A stretch of DNA of 64,000 bases, taken from Incurvaria masculella (Eukaryota; Arthropoda; Insecta; Lepidoptera; Incurvariidae). The notes beneath the pieces were generated by a model. The model did not search any database, was not told where the DNA came from, and saw nothing but the letters and a program-made list of their open reading frames with translations. The translations under genes and the position numbers were made by a program. Positions 1 to 9,085 of this stretch are shown here, in pieces. The stretch covers positions 12,338,001 to 12,402,000 of the forward strand of contig OX335655.1 of NCBI GenBank assembly GCA_946894095.1, in the 5' to 3' direction. Positions within the stretch are counted from its first letter, which is position 1. The number at the start of each line of letters is the position of its first letter.

Positions 1-977
1 CAGCCAGATAACTATTCGACGGATTTATTTATGTTTATGCTTATCCATCAGATAAACTACGTCCATATGTTTATTAGTAAAATAATAGTCCGATTATTGT
101 GATAGAAGATATAATGCTCCGGCAATGACTATCCATCTTTTGACAAACGTGAATTTATACTATCACCCCGATAAGTACTATCTGAGGATTGAAAAGTCGC
201 CCCTAACTAAATGAAATTTTCAAATCTATTCCGTTTTATTTTTTATGATGTCTGACAGCTTTGACAGATCTTTTAGGTCAGCTCGCTTAGACGCCACCTG
301 TCGCGATAAATAAGCAGTTTTCTTCCCCATTGAAGGGAGTGCGATCTCATAGTTTTGCGGCCACCCTATTCGTGCTCTCGTTACTCCACTTCAGCCGCTA
401 TGTAATTATTAAGGAGCGGGTTCCGAGCAGTGGCGTAGCATAGGTCACTAGTACCCGGTTCGGATTCCAAATTTGCTGCCCCTTTATTTTTGTGATTTAT
501 CAAAAAATATGCCTTTTATACCGTGCATAAAATTAAAGCAAGGTCAGAAGGGTACTCTTAATCGGTCAATTGCCGCATTGGAAGGTGGACTCGGAAAATA
601 TATTTGAGTATTGGTCTGGTGTCCATCGTTATATCCAAATTATGTGAAATATGATATGTTATCTGTATTTAAATGTGTTTGTTTGTTTGATTTCTTAGAT
701 CGTTTTTATAAAATGTTTGTTGTAGTTTTATAGTTTGTTATAATATTGACTTTGTCTGCAATAAATATTTTATTATTACTATTATTTATTATTATTACGG
801 CGAAGTACAAAAAAATGGGAAAAAGTGATGTATATTTAAATTCAAATCGAATCAAAATTAATTTCCTAAATAAAAGTTATTCAAGAAACTTGCATCAGTT
901 CACACATGCATAAAATGTTATGCCTGTATATATGGAAACAACAAAACATGAACGAAAATATTTTGAAGGAAATATTT
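1..977. other. AT-rich non-coding stretch
   Basis: No ORF with coding character. The part from 690 to 800 (GCAATAAATATTTTATTATT and ATT repeats) resembles the 3' end of a retroelement or transcript. A small piece of the GTGGCGTAGC repeat lies near 430. Confidence 0.4.
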
Positions 978-1090
978 TTCCGCCACCTGTGTGAAATGCC
1001 GCCCTCGTCAAAGTACCGCCCCCATCGAAGTGCCACCCGGTCCGGACCGCACCCTCCGCCCCTCCCATGCTACGCCACTGGTTCCGAGTG
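978..1090 (-). repeat. Fragment of an interspersed repeat (GTGGCGTAGC family)
   Basis: CCGCCCCCATCGAAGTGCC, then CACCCGGTCCGGACCGCACC and GCTACGCCACTGG. This GC-rich block is a repeat I associate with lepidopteran genomes. A piece of it in the opposite orientation (GCAGTGGCGTAGC) lies at about 427-440. Confidence 0.5.
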
Positions 1091-1363
1091 TCGGTGAGGG
1101 CTGTCGGCTTGACGGGAACTTTTTTAATTTCCCCACGTTAGGGCGGGCGGCGGTCACTGGCGCGAACTTGGTTTAAATAAAAAGGTTCTCTCTGACGTTA
1201 AAACTTTGCGGTTTGTCGCATTTCCCGCTATTCACACCCAGTTCGCAGTGCTGACGAGCTTGGTGCAGATGAATGTATTTTTTGTCGTCTTATGGTTTAC
1301 GGTATTAAATGGCTAAACTGAAAATTTCAAGTACATCCTAGATGGCAAGGCCGACGTGTGTTT

Positions 1364-1600
1364 TCAATTAGAGGGTCCATACCCAAAAGGTGCCAACGGG
1401 ACCCTATACTAAGCCGCCGCTATCCGTCCGTCCGCCCGTCTGTCAACGGGCTGTTTCTTATGAACCGTTATAGGTAGACAGTTGAAATATATTTACAACA
1501 AAAAAATGTAAAAACAAGGTGGCCCCTATACGAGAAGCATGATTTTTTTGGCATGGTACGACCCGACTCGCACTGGACCCGTTTTTATGATACTAGATAT
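1364..1600 (+). repeat. Old copy of the CCGGCCAAG repeat family
   Basis: Starts with a diverged GGGTTCCGTACCCAAAGG, followed by AACGGGACCCTATACTAAGC, the TCCGTCCGTCCG tract, ATGAACCGTTATAGGTAGAC and a terminal GACTCGCACTGGACCCG. The order is the same as in the better copies at 15545 and 27155. Confidence 0.75.
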
Positions 1601-1604
1601 ATAT

Positions 1605-1945
1605 GGCTAATACCATAGCTAATACCACATCAACCGTCGTGATTTTAGTCTAAGAAATTGGGTATTTCTTTTATAAGTACGGCTACATGGAATGGGATGG
1701 AAAACGAGCATTTTTTTATAGCCGCTTCGACCAACTTTTATCCAATGCGAAGGTACCAACCCGGTATCATTGCAGGACCTTACAGTTTTACATAGATTTT
1801 GAACAATGGAGTAACTCAAATTCTTGACGAAATCCCCTAATTTAATTTCGAAAGAGAAAGGAAGTCGTATACGAACGGGACGGGCATCGAATCCATGACT
1901 TCTGGCATGCAAGAATAGTCCCCGCGTCCCTGAGACACGAGCCAC
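1605..1945 (-). repeat. Diverged SINE body (S1/S2 tail)
   Basis: Minus-strand copy. Reading along +: ATGGCTAATACC, CGGCTACATGGAATGGGATG, GCCGCTTCGACCAAC, CCAATGCGAAGGTACCAACC, ACAGTTTTACATAGATTTTG. The Pol III head is not recognisable. Confidence 0.75.
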
Positions 1946-2169
1946 TGAAATTATTGTTATTTTAAATCTCTTATATTAAAATATGTTCGATCAAAAGTAT
2001 GTACTTCATAATTCGGTACATTAAAAACTAAAATATATTTAATAATTATTATTTTACATAACAGCATATTGTGCCATCTGTGTTACAAAAGCAATGAATC
2101 ATATTAATAATATCAGAAAAACTACCGCGATTATATTACATTTTATACTCGTATTTGTAAAAATGTGTA

Positions 2170-2486
2170 TTACGGTTAAAGCCCGATGTTGGTTAAAATT
2201 CGAAATAACTTTTTTCTTGAATTTAATTAATTTCTGCACTTACAATCATGTTAAGTGCGCTAATTATGAGTCGATGCCAAGAAAAAAATAAAACTTTAAA
2301 ATATATATTTTTTATCTTTTGTATACAAAAATTGAAAAAAAAAGTTATAAAGTTATATTGTTATAGATATTTTTTTACCATATAATCAAAATTAGTGCAC
2401 TTGACACGGGTATATTTTCAAAATTTTATTTACCTTGAAAAAAAAAAAGATTTCGGACTTTAACCAACATCAGGCTCTAACCGTAA
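2170..2486. mobile_element. MITE-like element with about 40-bp terminal inverted repeats
   Basis: The left end TTACGGTTAAAGCCCGATGT and right end (reverse complement) TTACGGTTAGAGCCTGATGT match, and the match continues through TGGTTAAAATTCGAAAT against TGGTTAAAGTCCGAAAT. The interior is AT-rich and contains ATTAGTGCACTTGACACGGG, also found in fragments at 18783 and 40090. No ORF. Non-autonomous DNA element, family unknown. Confidence 0.8.
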
Positions 2487-2502
2487 CATATATATGGCAA
2501 GC

Positions 2503-2916
2503 GAGCGGCTCGTAGCCTAGTGGCGCGGGGACTGGCCTAGCGTACCAGAGGCCCGGGTTCGATACCAACTTGCACCACTGTCTTTCTCTTTCAGAGTTCG
2601 ATAAGTGCATTTCGTCACGAATGCGAGCTGCTCCATGGTTCGGAATCCATGTAAAACTGTAGGTCCCCTTCCCCTACTAGGTGGTAGGGTTTAAGCCCGC
2701 CCGGGTTGGTACCATCGCATTGGATGAAAAGATGGTCTTCGGCAATGAAAAATTGTCCGTGTTTTCCATCTAGTTCAATGTAGCCGTGCCTCATAAAGGG
2801 AAGGTCCTGGCATGGCACCTAATTCCTTCGGGAATGTGGTGTATTGGGCTAATATCATAACGGTAGTTGTGTGGTATTAGCCATCCATGTCAGGTCGCAT
2901 AAAAAAAAAAAAAAAA
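2503..2916 (+). mobile_element. Full-length tRNA-headed SINE (family S1)
   Basis: The head GAGCGGCTCGTAGCCTAGTG has an A-box-like TAGCCTAGTGGCG, and GGTTCGATACC at 2556-2566 is a good Pol III B box. The body carries the modules GGTTCGGAATCCATGTAAAA, CTAGGTGGTAGGG, GGTTGGTACCATCGCATTGG, GTAGCCGTGC, GAAGGTCCTGGCATGGCACC and TAGCCATCCATGTCAGG. It ends in a 16-base poly(A) at 2901-2916. Confidence 0.9.
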
Positions 2917-3400
2917 GCCGGTCCTAATTGTAGCGGATCAATGCGGTGGTGACATAAAACGTTACCTCGATATCCGGTGGGATATCCTCCGGAGAAAATA
3001 AGAAATTCCGTAGCGAAACATTATATTAATGAAAGTGCTTCCCAAACTGCCTAACCAACATTTACCATATGGCAATAATATACTTTATTCAAACACCAGC
3101 CCAGTGCGGATCGTGCTCGTGGGCAAATATTATATTTTACTTTTATTACACTGATATAAGAAAATGAAAATATTTTAAGACGATAGAGACTGCAGACTGA
3201 TCCCTAGAACCCACACATAGATCCACGCCTCGATCTCTTATGAATATTACAAGAACCAAAGTATGTTCAGTGGAATATTACCTAACATCTCACTAATGAG
3301 CATATTACACGTTATATGTTGACATATTTTAACATCCTCCTTTTTTGCGAGGGTTATGGTGTACGCCAGGATAGGTCCCGGTTCACGGGCTTTCAAACGT

Positions 3401-3667
3401 TCACGGAGGCTGCGAAAACCATGCATGGTCCTTCTTCACAACTTGTTTGAAAGACCCCAGGTGGTACATTGGGAGAAATAGCTGGGCAGGGAGTCGAATC
3501 CATTGTTTAACGACATTGTAGATAAAATATCTAGAGGATCGACTGTTTCTTATTTTTGGAATGTCGATTTCACAATCATGGGCCCATCCCCTGCCTGTTC
3601 CGCGTTGAGCGAAGGTAGAAAGGGACTGGAAGTATAGCGTTATACAGATTGGACGAGAATTCTGCAT
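3401..3667 (-). pseudogene. C-terminal remnant of a non-LTR retrotransposon ORF2
   Basis: Minus-strand open frame of 88 codons. The pattern HDCEIDIPKIRNSRSSRYF, then KQWIRLPAQLFLPMYHLGSF matches in layout the C-terminal end of Jockey-like LINE polymerases (IPRxRTxR...F...WNxLPxxVFPxxYxLxxFK). Here the usual W-N is W-I. It is a short isolated tail with no RT domain nearby, so a dead 5'-truncated copy. Confidence 0.5.
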
Positions 3668-3739
3668 GGTAAAGACGATAGAACACAGCGTGAGACCCTA
3701 CATCCCTTTGGAGTTGGAGGGTCTCCAAATCCAGGGATA

Positions 3740-3880
3740 CTTATGTAAACTTAGAGTAAAAAATTCAGTAAGTTTCTTGCCAATTCTTCTTCCCTGTATT
3801 TGTTTAACTGCTAATGTTAAAATAAGGCAAATCCGATTGCAGTATAATTTATATAAATGATGAATAAACAGTCAACAATA
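3740..3880 (+). repeat. Dispersed repeat shared with 44930-45062
   Basis: AGTTTCTTGCCAATTCTTCT, CTGCTAATGTTAAAATA, GCAAATCCGATTGCAGT and ATGATGAATAAACA recur in order at 44950-45062. The opening module is common at the 3' ends of lepidopteran repeats. It may be the 3' end of a LINE or of a small element. Confidence 0.6.
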
Positions 3881-4524
3881 AACACGTTACATGTTGTAAT
3901 ATTTCAACCAAGTAGATCGATTTAGAACTTTGCAATTTTAAGAGTCTAATTTCTACACTTTATTGTTTTTTTATTAATTAAATTGTATCAACGATTTGAT
4001 TCATAGGGATAATAAATAGCTGAGGAAGAAATGAAAATCAAACGGCTACTAAAGAAATAAATAAAAAAACGCTTCCATAATTTTCAACTCATTCTTGACT
4101 CTCGGAAATTTCCGGAGACGCCAAATTTTACAGACATCGGAAAACCGACTAGAATAGAGACATTCCAAAGATATTAAATCACGGCAGTGAAGAGATCGCA
4201 GACAGATGGAGACACAGACAGGCCGTGGAAATATTGAACGCAGAAAGGATAATTCCATGTTATTTTAAGGAGACTAGGAATGTATAAATTCCGACAGAGG
4301 CGCATCGTAGAGCGATTAGGCTGAAAACGAATTAAATAGAAGTCATGTATACGTAAACGGAGAGAATATACATCACAATTGAAGAATTTACTTGTTTTTC
4401 TACCTTAAATATATCAAATTCAATTAGATTCTAGTGTCCTCCGCGCCCAGACTGAATAATGGATCAATACTTAATTCATTGTTTTTTTTTTATGGAACCA
4501 GACACGGAAAGCTTACAACTCCTG
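3881..4524. other. Unique AT-rich stretch
   Basis: No ORF with coding character, no RNA gene and no repeat family recognised. Confidence 0.4.
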
Positions 4525-4640
4525 TTATGATATTAGCCCAATACACCATAGTTCCATCCAAGGAATTAGATGCCATGCCAGGACCTTCCCTTTATGAGCA
4601 CGGCTACACTGAACTTGATGAAAAATATGGATACATTTTC
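4525..4640 (-). repeat. SINE body fragment
   Basis: ATGATATTAGCCCAATACAC, GATGCCATGCCAGGACCTTC, GAGCACGGCTACACTGAACT on the + strand, that is the 3' part of the S1 body in reverse. Confidence 0.8.
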
Positions 4641-4804
4641 ATTTATTTATTTATATTATTTAATTTTACCAACACAAAACAGCATACCGCAGTTAGGTAA
4701 ATATTGTTTAGGATAAATGTGCTTTAAAATATTCTCTAAAGTGAAAATAATAATGCTTATTGGTAAAAGAGAAAAATATCAGAGCATATCACTACATAGT
4801 ATAA

Positions 4805-5636
4805 AACAAAGTCGATTTCTCTGTCCCTATATCCCTATATCCCCATGTATGCTTAAATCTTTAAAACTACGCAACGGATTTTGATGCGGTTTTTTTTTAA
4901 TAGATAGAGTGATTGAAGAGGAAGGTTTATATGTATAATATCATCCATTAAAGAGAAATATTGTTATTTTTGAGGTTTCCAATGTGATGTCGTAAAAATA
5001 TTATTTTTTTCCGCTTACATTGCAAACGCAGGCTGAACCCTACGAGATTTATCAAAACAATGTACTAAGTATTGTACACATTGAAAAGGTCTACAGAAAA
5101 CTCCGCGATGGTATATGTCTATCTCTTATGAATATCCCACAGTAACTTTTTTTTGTCATTTACTTTTTACGACAAATAATGGCTAATTTTTGAAGCGATT
5201 TTAACTAATACAGCATTAATCCTTATACAATTAAATACCTTAAATACATTGAAGATTTAATATAGATCTATATGGCCCTTTACAGCATATGATTTAAATT
5301 AATATTTTCGAAGATATTACAGATTTAAAAATTGCGGGACGTAGCGTTTGCGGCGGTACCGGCCGGCCGGGGAGGCGGTAGCGTGCCTATAAATAATGCG
5401 TCGGAGGCCGCGGTTCTCCCTATAGCATTTTGAATTTAGCAGTGATCGGCCGCGTTTATTATCGGAGCTCTGTAATATCTTATAATCATCTAATAATAAT
5501 ATCGAAGTTTTTTTTATTTCAAGTATTTCAATGTAGGAACTCTACGTAAAAAGGGTTTATTTGGGCATCATTGTGTCAAAATAATATTTTTTTAAATGAT
5601 AGTATGCCCGTGCAAAGCCGGGACGGGCTGCTAGTA
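4805..5636 (+). mobile_element. Probable non-autonomous Helitron
   Basis: The right end has the stem GCCCGT/ACGGGC (GCCCGTGCAAAGCCGGGACG, then GGC) followed a few bases later by CTAG then T, the layout of a Helitron 3' terminus (hairpin then CTRR). ACTACGCAACGGATTTTGAT near 4866 is typical of lepidopteran Helitron-like repeats. The left boundary is approximate and no RepHel ORF is present. The segment 5340-5440 is unusually GC-rich. Confidence 0.5.
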
Positions 5637-5643
5637 ATATATT

Positions 5644-5832
5644 AGGGTTCCGTACCCAAAGGGTGAAAACGGAACCCTATTACTAAGCCTCCGCTGTCCG
5701 TCCGTCCGTCCGTCCGTCCGTCCGTCCGTCCGTCCGTCCGTCCGTCTGTCCATCTGTCACAGGGCTGTATATATTTTACGATGGTACGGAACCCTTCGTG
5801 TGCGAGTCCGACTCGCACTTGGCCGGTTTATA
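5644..5832 (+). repeat. Internally deleted CCGGCCAAG-family repeat with a (GTCC)n tract
   Basis: GGGTTCCGTACCCAAAGGGT at the left and TCCGACTCGCACTTGGCCGG at the right bracket a copy whose middle is missing. 5696-5746 is an almost perfect run of about 12 GTCC units, much longer than in the other copies. Confidence 0.85.
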
Positions 5833-5840
5833 ATTTAGTT

Positions 5841-6378
5841 TTAAGGTGGCCCAACCCGGCGGGGCTAACTCATTCGCGGGCAAGGTACAAAACCGTGCTG
5901 TTGCGCTCTGGGACCTTCTCTGTTTCAAAGAATAAGACAGGCTCCGTGATTAGGAAGATGCAACATGTCCACAAAAAAGAAAATGTGCATAGTGTATGAT
6001 TTGGTAAGATTTACGAAAATTTTAATTACAAAACAACTTATAGCTAAAAGTAAACCACGACCGCTGTAGTCAAAAATGTAACAAAAACCAAATAGATTAT
6101 AAATCTTGATTAAATAAGCTATGTCTGATGACTAATCTTTTTAAGATGTTCTTACTTTATCATAGCGTAATCCACCTCAAAAGTTACTGCATAAAACGCG
6201 AGAACATTTCGAACTTTCGGACCTTATAACTTAGAAACCAAACAAAATTTTACAATTCCAACGGTCATCAGACATCTAGTTCGATCAAATAAAGCTATTT
6301 TGAGCAAAATTTGGGACCTTTGACCAGAAATATGGGCGTGATCTTCTTTCCCCGTTTGAGCGGGTTGGGCCACCTTAA
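5841..6378 (+). mobile_element. TTAA MITE (family K), copy 1
   Basis: Flanked by TTAA, with the perfect 18-bp terminal repeat TTAAGGTGGCCCAACCCG at both ends (right end inverted). 538 bp, no ORF. TTAA target sites point to a piggyBac-like source of transposase. A second copy in the same orientation follows after 100 bp. Confidence 0.88.
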
Positions 6379-6478
6379 GCTGCGCGGTCAAACAGTATTC
6401 AGACTCACAAGGTCTACAGCCACTTGTTAGCACACGTCGATCTTCGTGAGTTGGAATGTGCTCAAAAGGTTTCTATAA

Positions 6479-7022
6479 TTAAGGTAGCCCTTCCCGACGG
6501 GACTAACTCATTCGCGGGCACAGCACAAAATCGTTCTGTTGCGCTCTGGCACTGTCTCTGTTTTAAAGATAAAGACAGTCTTCGTGATGAGGAGGATGCA
6601 AACGTCCACAAAACAAACAATGCACATAGTGATTTGGTTACATAGATAAAAAAAAAATTACAAGACGACTTATAGCTAAAAGTAAATCACTGACGCTGTA
6701 GTCAAAAATCACACAAACTAAATTGATTTTGAGTCTTCGTGTAACAAGCTCGGTTTGATGACTAAGATTGTTTAGATTTTTTAGTTTTATTGGTGAGTAA
6801 TGACGCACGACCAAACTTATTGCATAAAACGCAAGAAATTTTCTAACTTACGGACCTTATCACTGAGAAACCATATGCAAATTTGCATTGTCAGTGGTCA
6901 TCAAACATCTAGTTTGATCAAATAAAGTTTTTTTTCGGTTTAATTTTGGATCTCTTACAGTAAATGTGCGCATGATCTTCTTTGTTGAGCGTTGATGAGT
7001 TGAGCGGTAAGGCCCAACTTAA
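6479..7022 (+). mobile_element. TTAA MITE (family K), copy 2, abutting the first visible Beat exon
   Basis: Left end TTAAGGTAGCCCTTCCCG, interior ACTCATTCGCGGGCACAGCA and CTTATAGCTAAAAGTAAA as in copy 1, right end degraded (AAGGCCCAACTTAA). It ends 24 bp before the exon at 7047, so the Beat 3' splice site region begins at the edge of the element. Confidence 0.85.
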
Positions 7023-7046
7023 TTCAATGTTTTTTAATTGTTCTAG

Positions 7047-7216
7047 CGTACGTCACCGCGCACAACATCACTCAGTTGGAGGTACCGATGTACGCAGACC
7101 CGCGTCTCCTGGCGGAGCTGACCTGCCGCTATCGCATGGAGATAGGACCGCCACTGCACTCCGTCAAGTGGTACCGCGATAATCACGAAATCTTCCGATA
7201 CACGCCCGCGCAACAG
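7047..7216 (+). CDS. beat: Beat-family gene, first visible coding exon (Ig domain 1, N-terminal half)
   Basis: The exon opens after a TTCTAG acceptor with two bases of a split codon, then 56 codons, and ends in phase 0 at CAG before GTGAGG. It encodes the first half of a V-type Ig domain. The B-strand cysteine is in ELTCRYR, and the C-strand tryptophan is in SVKWYRDNHEIFRYTP, which is the hallmark motif of Beaten path proteins. Beat proteins are neuronal ligands of Side receptors that regulate motor-axon defasciculation and synaptic matching. The signal-peptide exon is not seen and is expected upstream, probably outside the window. A TTAA MITE ends 24 bp before the exon. A set of decayed copies of this exon starts at 7254. 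The subfamily (beat-I to VII) is not resolved. Confidence 0.88.
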
Positions 7217-7253
7217 GTGAGGGTACATAATCGGCTGATGTATCGTAATTATG

Positions 7254-7335
7254 GCACAACTTTCCGTAGGAGGAGGCATCAATGTACGAGATCTTACGAT
7301 ACAAGTCTGTGTAAGAGGTAAGGGTAAATCATTAG
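7254..7335 (+). pseudogene. Decayed copy B of the first visible Beat exon
   Basis: Short copy starting at the GCACAAC-like junction. It keeps the start of the unit (GAGGAGGCATCAATGTACG) and the end (ATCTTACGATACAAG, then AGAGGTAAGGGTA like the donor), with the middle of the exon deleted. It cannot encode an Ig half-domain. Confidence 0.75.
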
Positions 7336-7482
7336 CTTCTTCAGACGGAGCTGACGTACCACTATTTTATGGTGATATGTTTATGCACTCCGACAAGTGG
7401 TATCGCGACAGTCACGAAATCTTACGATACACACCCGCGCAAGGGGTGAGGGTACATTATCGGCTGATGTATCGTAATTATG
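7336..7482 (+). pseudogene. Decayed copy C of the first visible Beat exon
   Basis: The 3' half is well preserved: MHSDKWYRDSHEILRYTPAQ followed by a GTGAGG donor and the same intronic flank (GGTACATTATCGGCTGATG). The 5' half is broken. The codon for the Ig cysteine is TAC instead of TGC, and a 4-base deletion before CACTCC shifts the frame. No acceptor equivalent is preserved. It lies 223 bp downstream of the matching part of the intact exon. Confidence 0.82.
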
Positions 7483-7667
7483 GCACAACTTTTATCAGGA
7501 GGTGTCGATGTACGCACCCCCGCGTCTTCTGGCAGACCTAATGTACCTCTATTGCATGGATATAAGCCACTGCACTCCGTCAAGCGGTATCACGATAGTC
7601 ATGACATCTGCCGATACAAGCTCGCGCAAGAGGTAAGGGTACATGATCAGTCGATGTATTTGCTGAT
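7483..7667 (+). pseudogene. Decayed copy D of the first visible Beat exon
   Basis: Almost full-length unit. It retains GTCGATGTACGCACCCC, CTTCTGGCAGAC, then CACTCCGTCAAGCGG (Trp codon TGG changed to CGG, arginine), CGATACAAG and an AGAGGTAAGG donor. The Ig cysteine position is TAC and the same 4-base deletion as copy C is present, so the Ig frame is lost. Confidence 0.82.
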
Positions 7668-7815
7668 GGCACAACTTTCCGAGAATCGAGATGTGGATGT
7701 ACGCAGACCCGTAGAAAAGTAAATAGTACCGCTACTGCATTCTGTCAACAGGTACTGGGCGTGTCACGAGATCTTTTGGTACACGTCATACCCAAGAGGT
7801 GTTATTACATATGAC
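7668..7815 (+). pseudogene. Decayed copy E of the first visible Beat exon
   Basis: Most degraded member. GTGGATGTACGCAGACCCG, AGTACCGCTACTGCATTCTG, GTCACGAGATCTTTTGGTACAC and CAAGAGGTGTTA are recognisable in order. There is an internal deletion, a TAA in the Ig frame and TAC at the cysteine position. The array ends about here and is followed by a SINE. Confidence 0.7.
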
Positions 7816-7884
7816 AGGGTTACCACAGTCGCTTGCGAATATTGCTGGTTTTTTATGTAACTGTGCATAGATAGGTAATAACAA

Positions 7885-8149
7885 GTATCATGATATTAGC
7901 CTAACACAATGGGAACTAGGTGCCATGCGAGGGCCTTTTTAATTGCCGCTTCGACCAGCGTTCATTCAATGCGATGGTACCAACCCGGTCGGGATGAATC
8001 CTACCAGCTAGTGAGTAAGAATGGGGACCTACAGTTTCACGTGGAATCCGAACTACGGCCAGCCTCAACGATTGAAATCGCGCTCAGAGTTGCTTCACCA
8101 AGCTTATCGAACCGCAAGGCGTCGCGCCATTGGGCTACTGAGGCTGACA
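7885..8149 (-). mobile_element. SINE with tRNA/5S-like head (family S2), 3'-truncated
   Basis: On + the order is body (GGGAACTAGGTGCCATGC, GCTTCGACCAGCGTTC, GATGGTACCAACCCGG, GTGGAATCCGAAC) then head (GGCCAGCCTCAACGATTGA, GCAAGGCGTCGCGCCATTGG, GCTACTGAGGCTGAC). The 5S-like block of the head is partly deleted in this copy. Confidence 0.82.
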
Positions 8150-8435
8150 ACTGCACTCGAGTGTTATCGCATTTCGTTATTAAATCTTCGAAATGAGAGA
8201 TGATATGTAGATCGACATCTGGTTGTATTCATTACTTCTATGCTGGAATAATATAATATTATATTTCCTGTAAGTCTTTATGTAAGATACTAATGCCATA
8301 TTTTACAATATTTCGATATTTTTCAACGATGCGCGACGCGAAACGAGTTCTTGCGAGCGCCGGCCTGCGAATGCCTTCCCGTCTACAGGATATTGGCACA
8401 CGTTCTCGTTCCATAAAGCGTTTTCCGAGACTTCC

Positions 8436-8938
8436 CTCTCGTATCTCGGATCCTTTGCGATTCAATATCGTCGGCGGCGGCCAGTGTAACGGTTGTCGTC
8501 GTGTAAAGTCCTCGTATGTACAGTGGGGGCCACTTGAAGGTGCACGGCTAGTCATCCGATCCTACCGAGAGGCCCGAAAATCACTTTATTCGAATATTTT
8601 TTGCATAGTGTTGCTGTAAAATTAAACTACTATAACATAACATTTTCTTTATAATCAATACGCACCTCAATTCAATCCTCTGTGAAACCTGGTCGAAGTT
8701 AAGCAACATTGGTCGAGCATAAGGCGTTTTGTGAGACGTCCATCTAGTATCTCAGCTCCTTTGCGATTCAATATCGTCCGCGGCGGCCAGTGTAACGGTT
8801 GTCGTCGTGTAAAGTCCTCGTATGTACAGTCGGGGCCACTTGGAGGTGCACGGCAAAAGTCATCCGATCCTACCCAGAGGCCCGAAAATCACGATATTCT
8901 AATATTTTTAGAATAGTGTGACTGTAAAATTAAACTAC
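8436..8938 (+). repeat. Two tandem repeat units, 306-bp period, with 5S-like neighbours
   Basis: CCTTTGCGATTCAATATCGT, then GGCGGCCAGTGTAACGGTTG, CGTGTAAAGTCCTCGTATGT and GTGCACGGC, ATCCGATCCTACC, AGGCCCGAAAATCAC occur at 8452 onward and again 306 bp later. Each unit is followed by a 5S-rRNA-like piece (8679 and 9020). The family is not known to me. Confidence 0.85.
8679..8722 (+). pseudogene. 5S-rRNA-like fragment
   Basis: GTCGAAGTTAAGCAACATTG, then GTCGAG resembles the internal A-box/intermediate-element region of insect 5S rRNA genes (GAAGTTAAGCAAC..GGGC). Only about 40 bases are recognisable, so it is a relic or the head of a 5S-derived SINE. Confidence 0.5.
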
Positions 8939-9019
8939 CTTTCAGACCTTTATTACTCTACTACAATTTACTCGTTCAATCAATAATCCTTTTTTTAAAT
9001 CAATGCACACCAATTAAAT

Positions 9020-9085
9020 CCTCTCTGAAACCTAGTCAACGTTAGCAAACACTGGTCGAGGTCGATTGCTGGATGGATATCCTTA
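9020..9085 (+). pseudogene. Second 5S-rRNA-like fragment
   Basis: GTCAACGTTAGCAAACACTG, GTCGAGGTCGATTGCTGGAT, GGAT extends further than the fragment at 8679 into the C-box-like GCTGGATGG. Diverged; placed after the second tandem unit. Confidence 0.45.

Noticed and set aside
2551..2575. Functional tRNA gene
   Set aside because: The B box belongs to a SINE head; the acceptor and T stems do not close into a cloverleaf and the same head recurs at several loci.
8259..8619. Overlapping ORFs of about 100 codons on both strands
   Set aside because: They lie in the 306-bp tandem repeat; the second unit does not keep the frame, and no domain is visible.
8679..9085. Functional 5S rRNA gene
   Set aside because: Only about 40-65 bases are recognisable, with substitutions in conserved positions.
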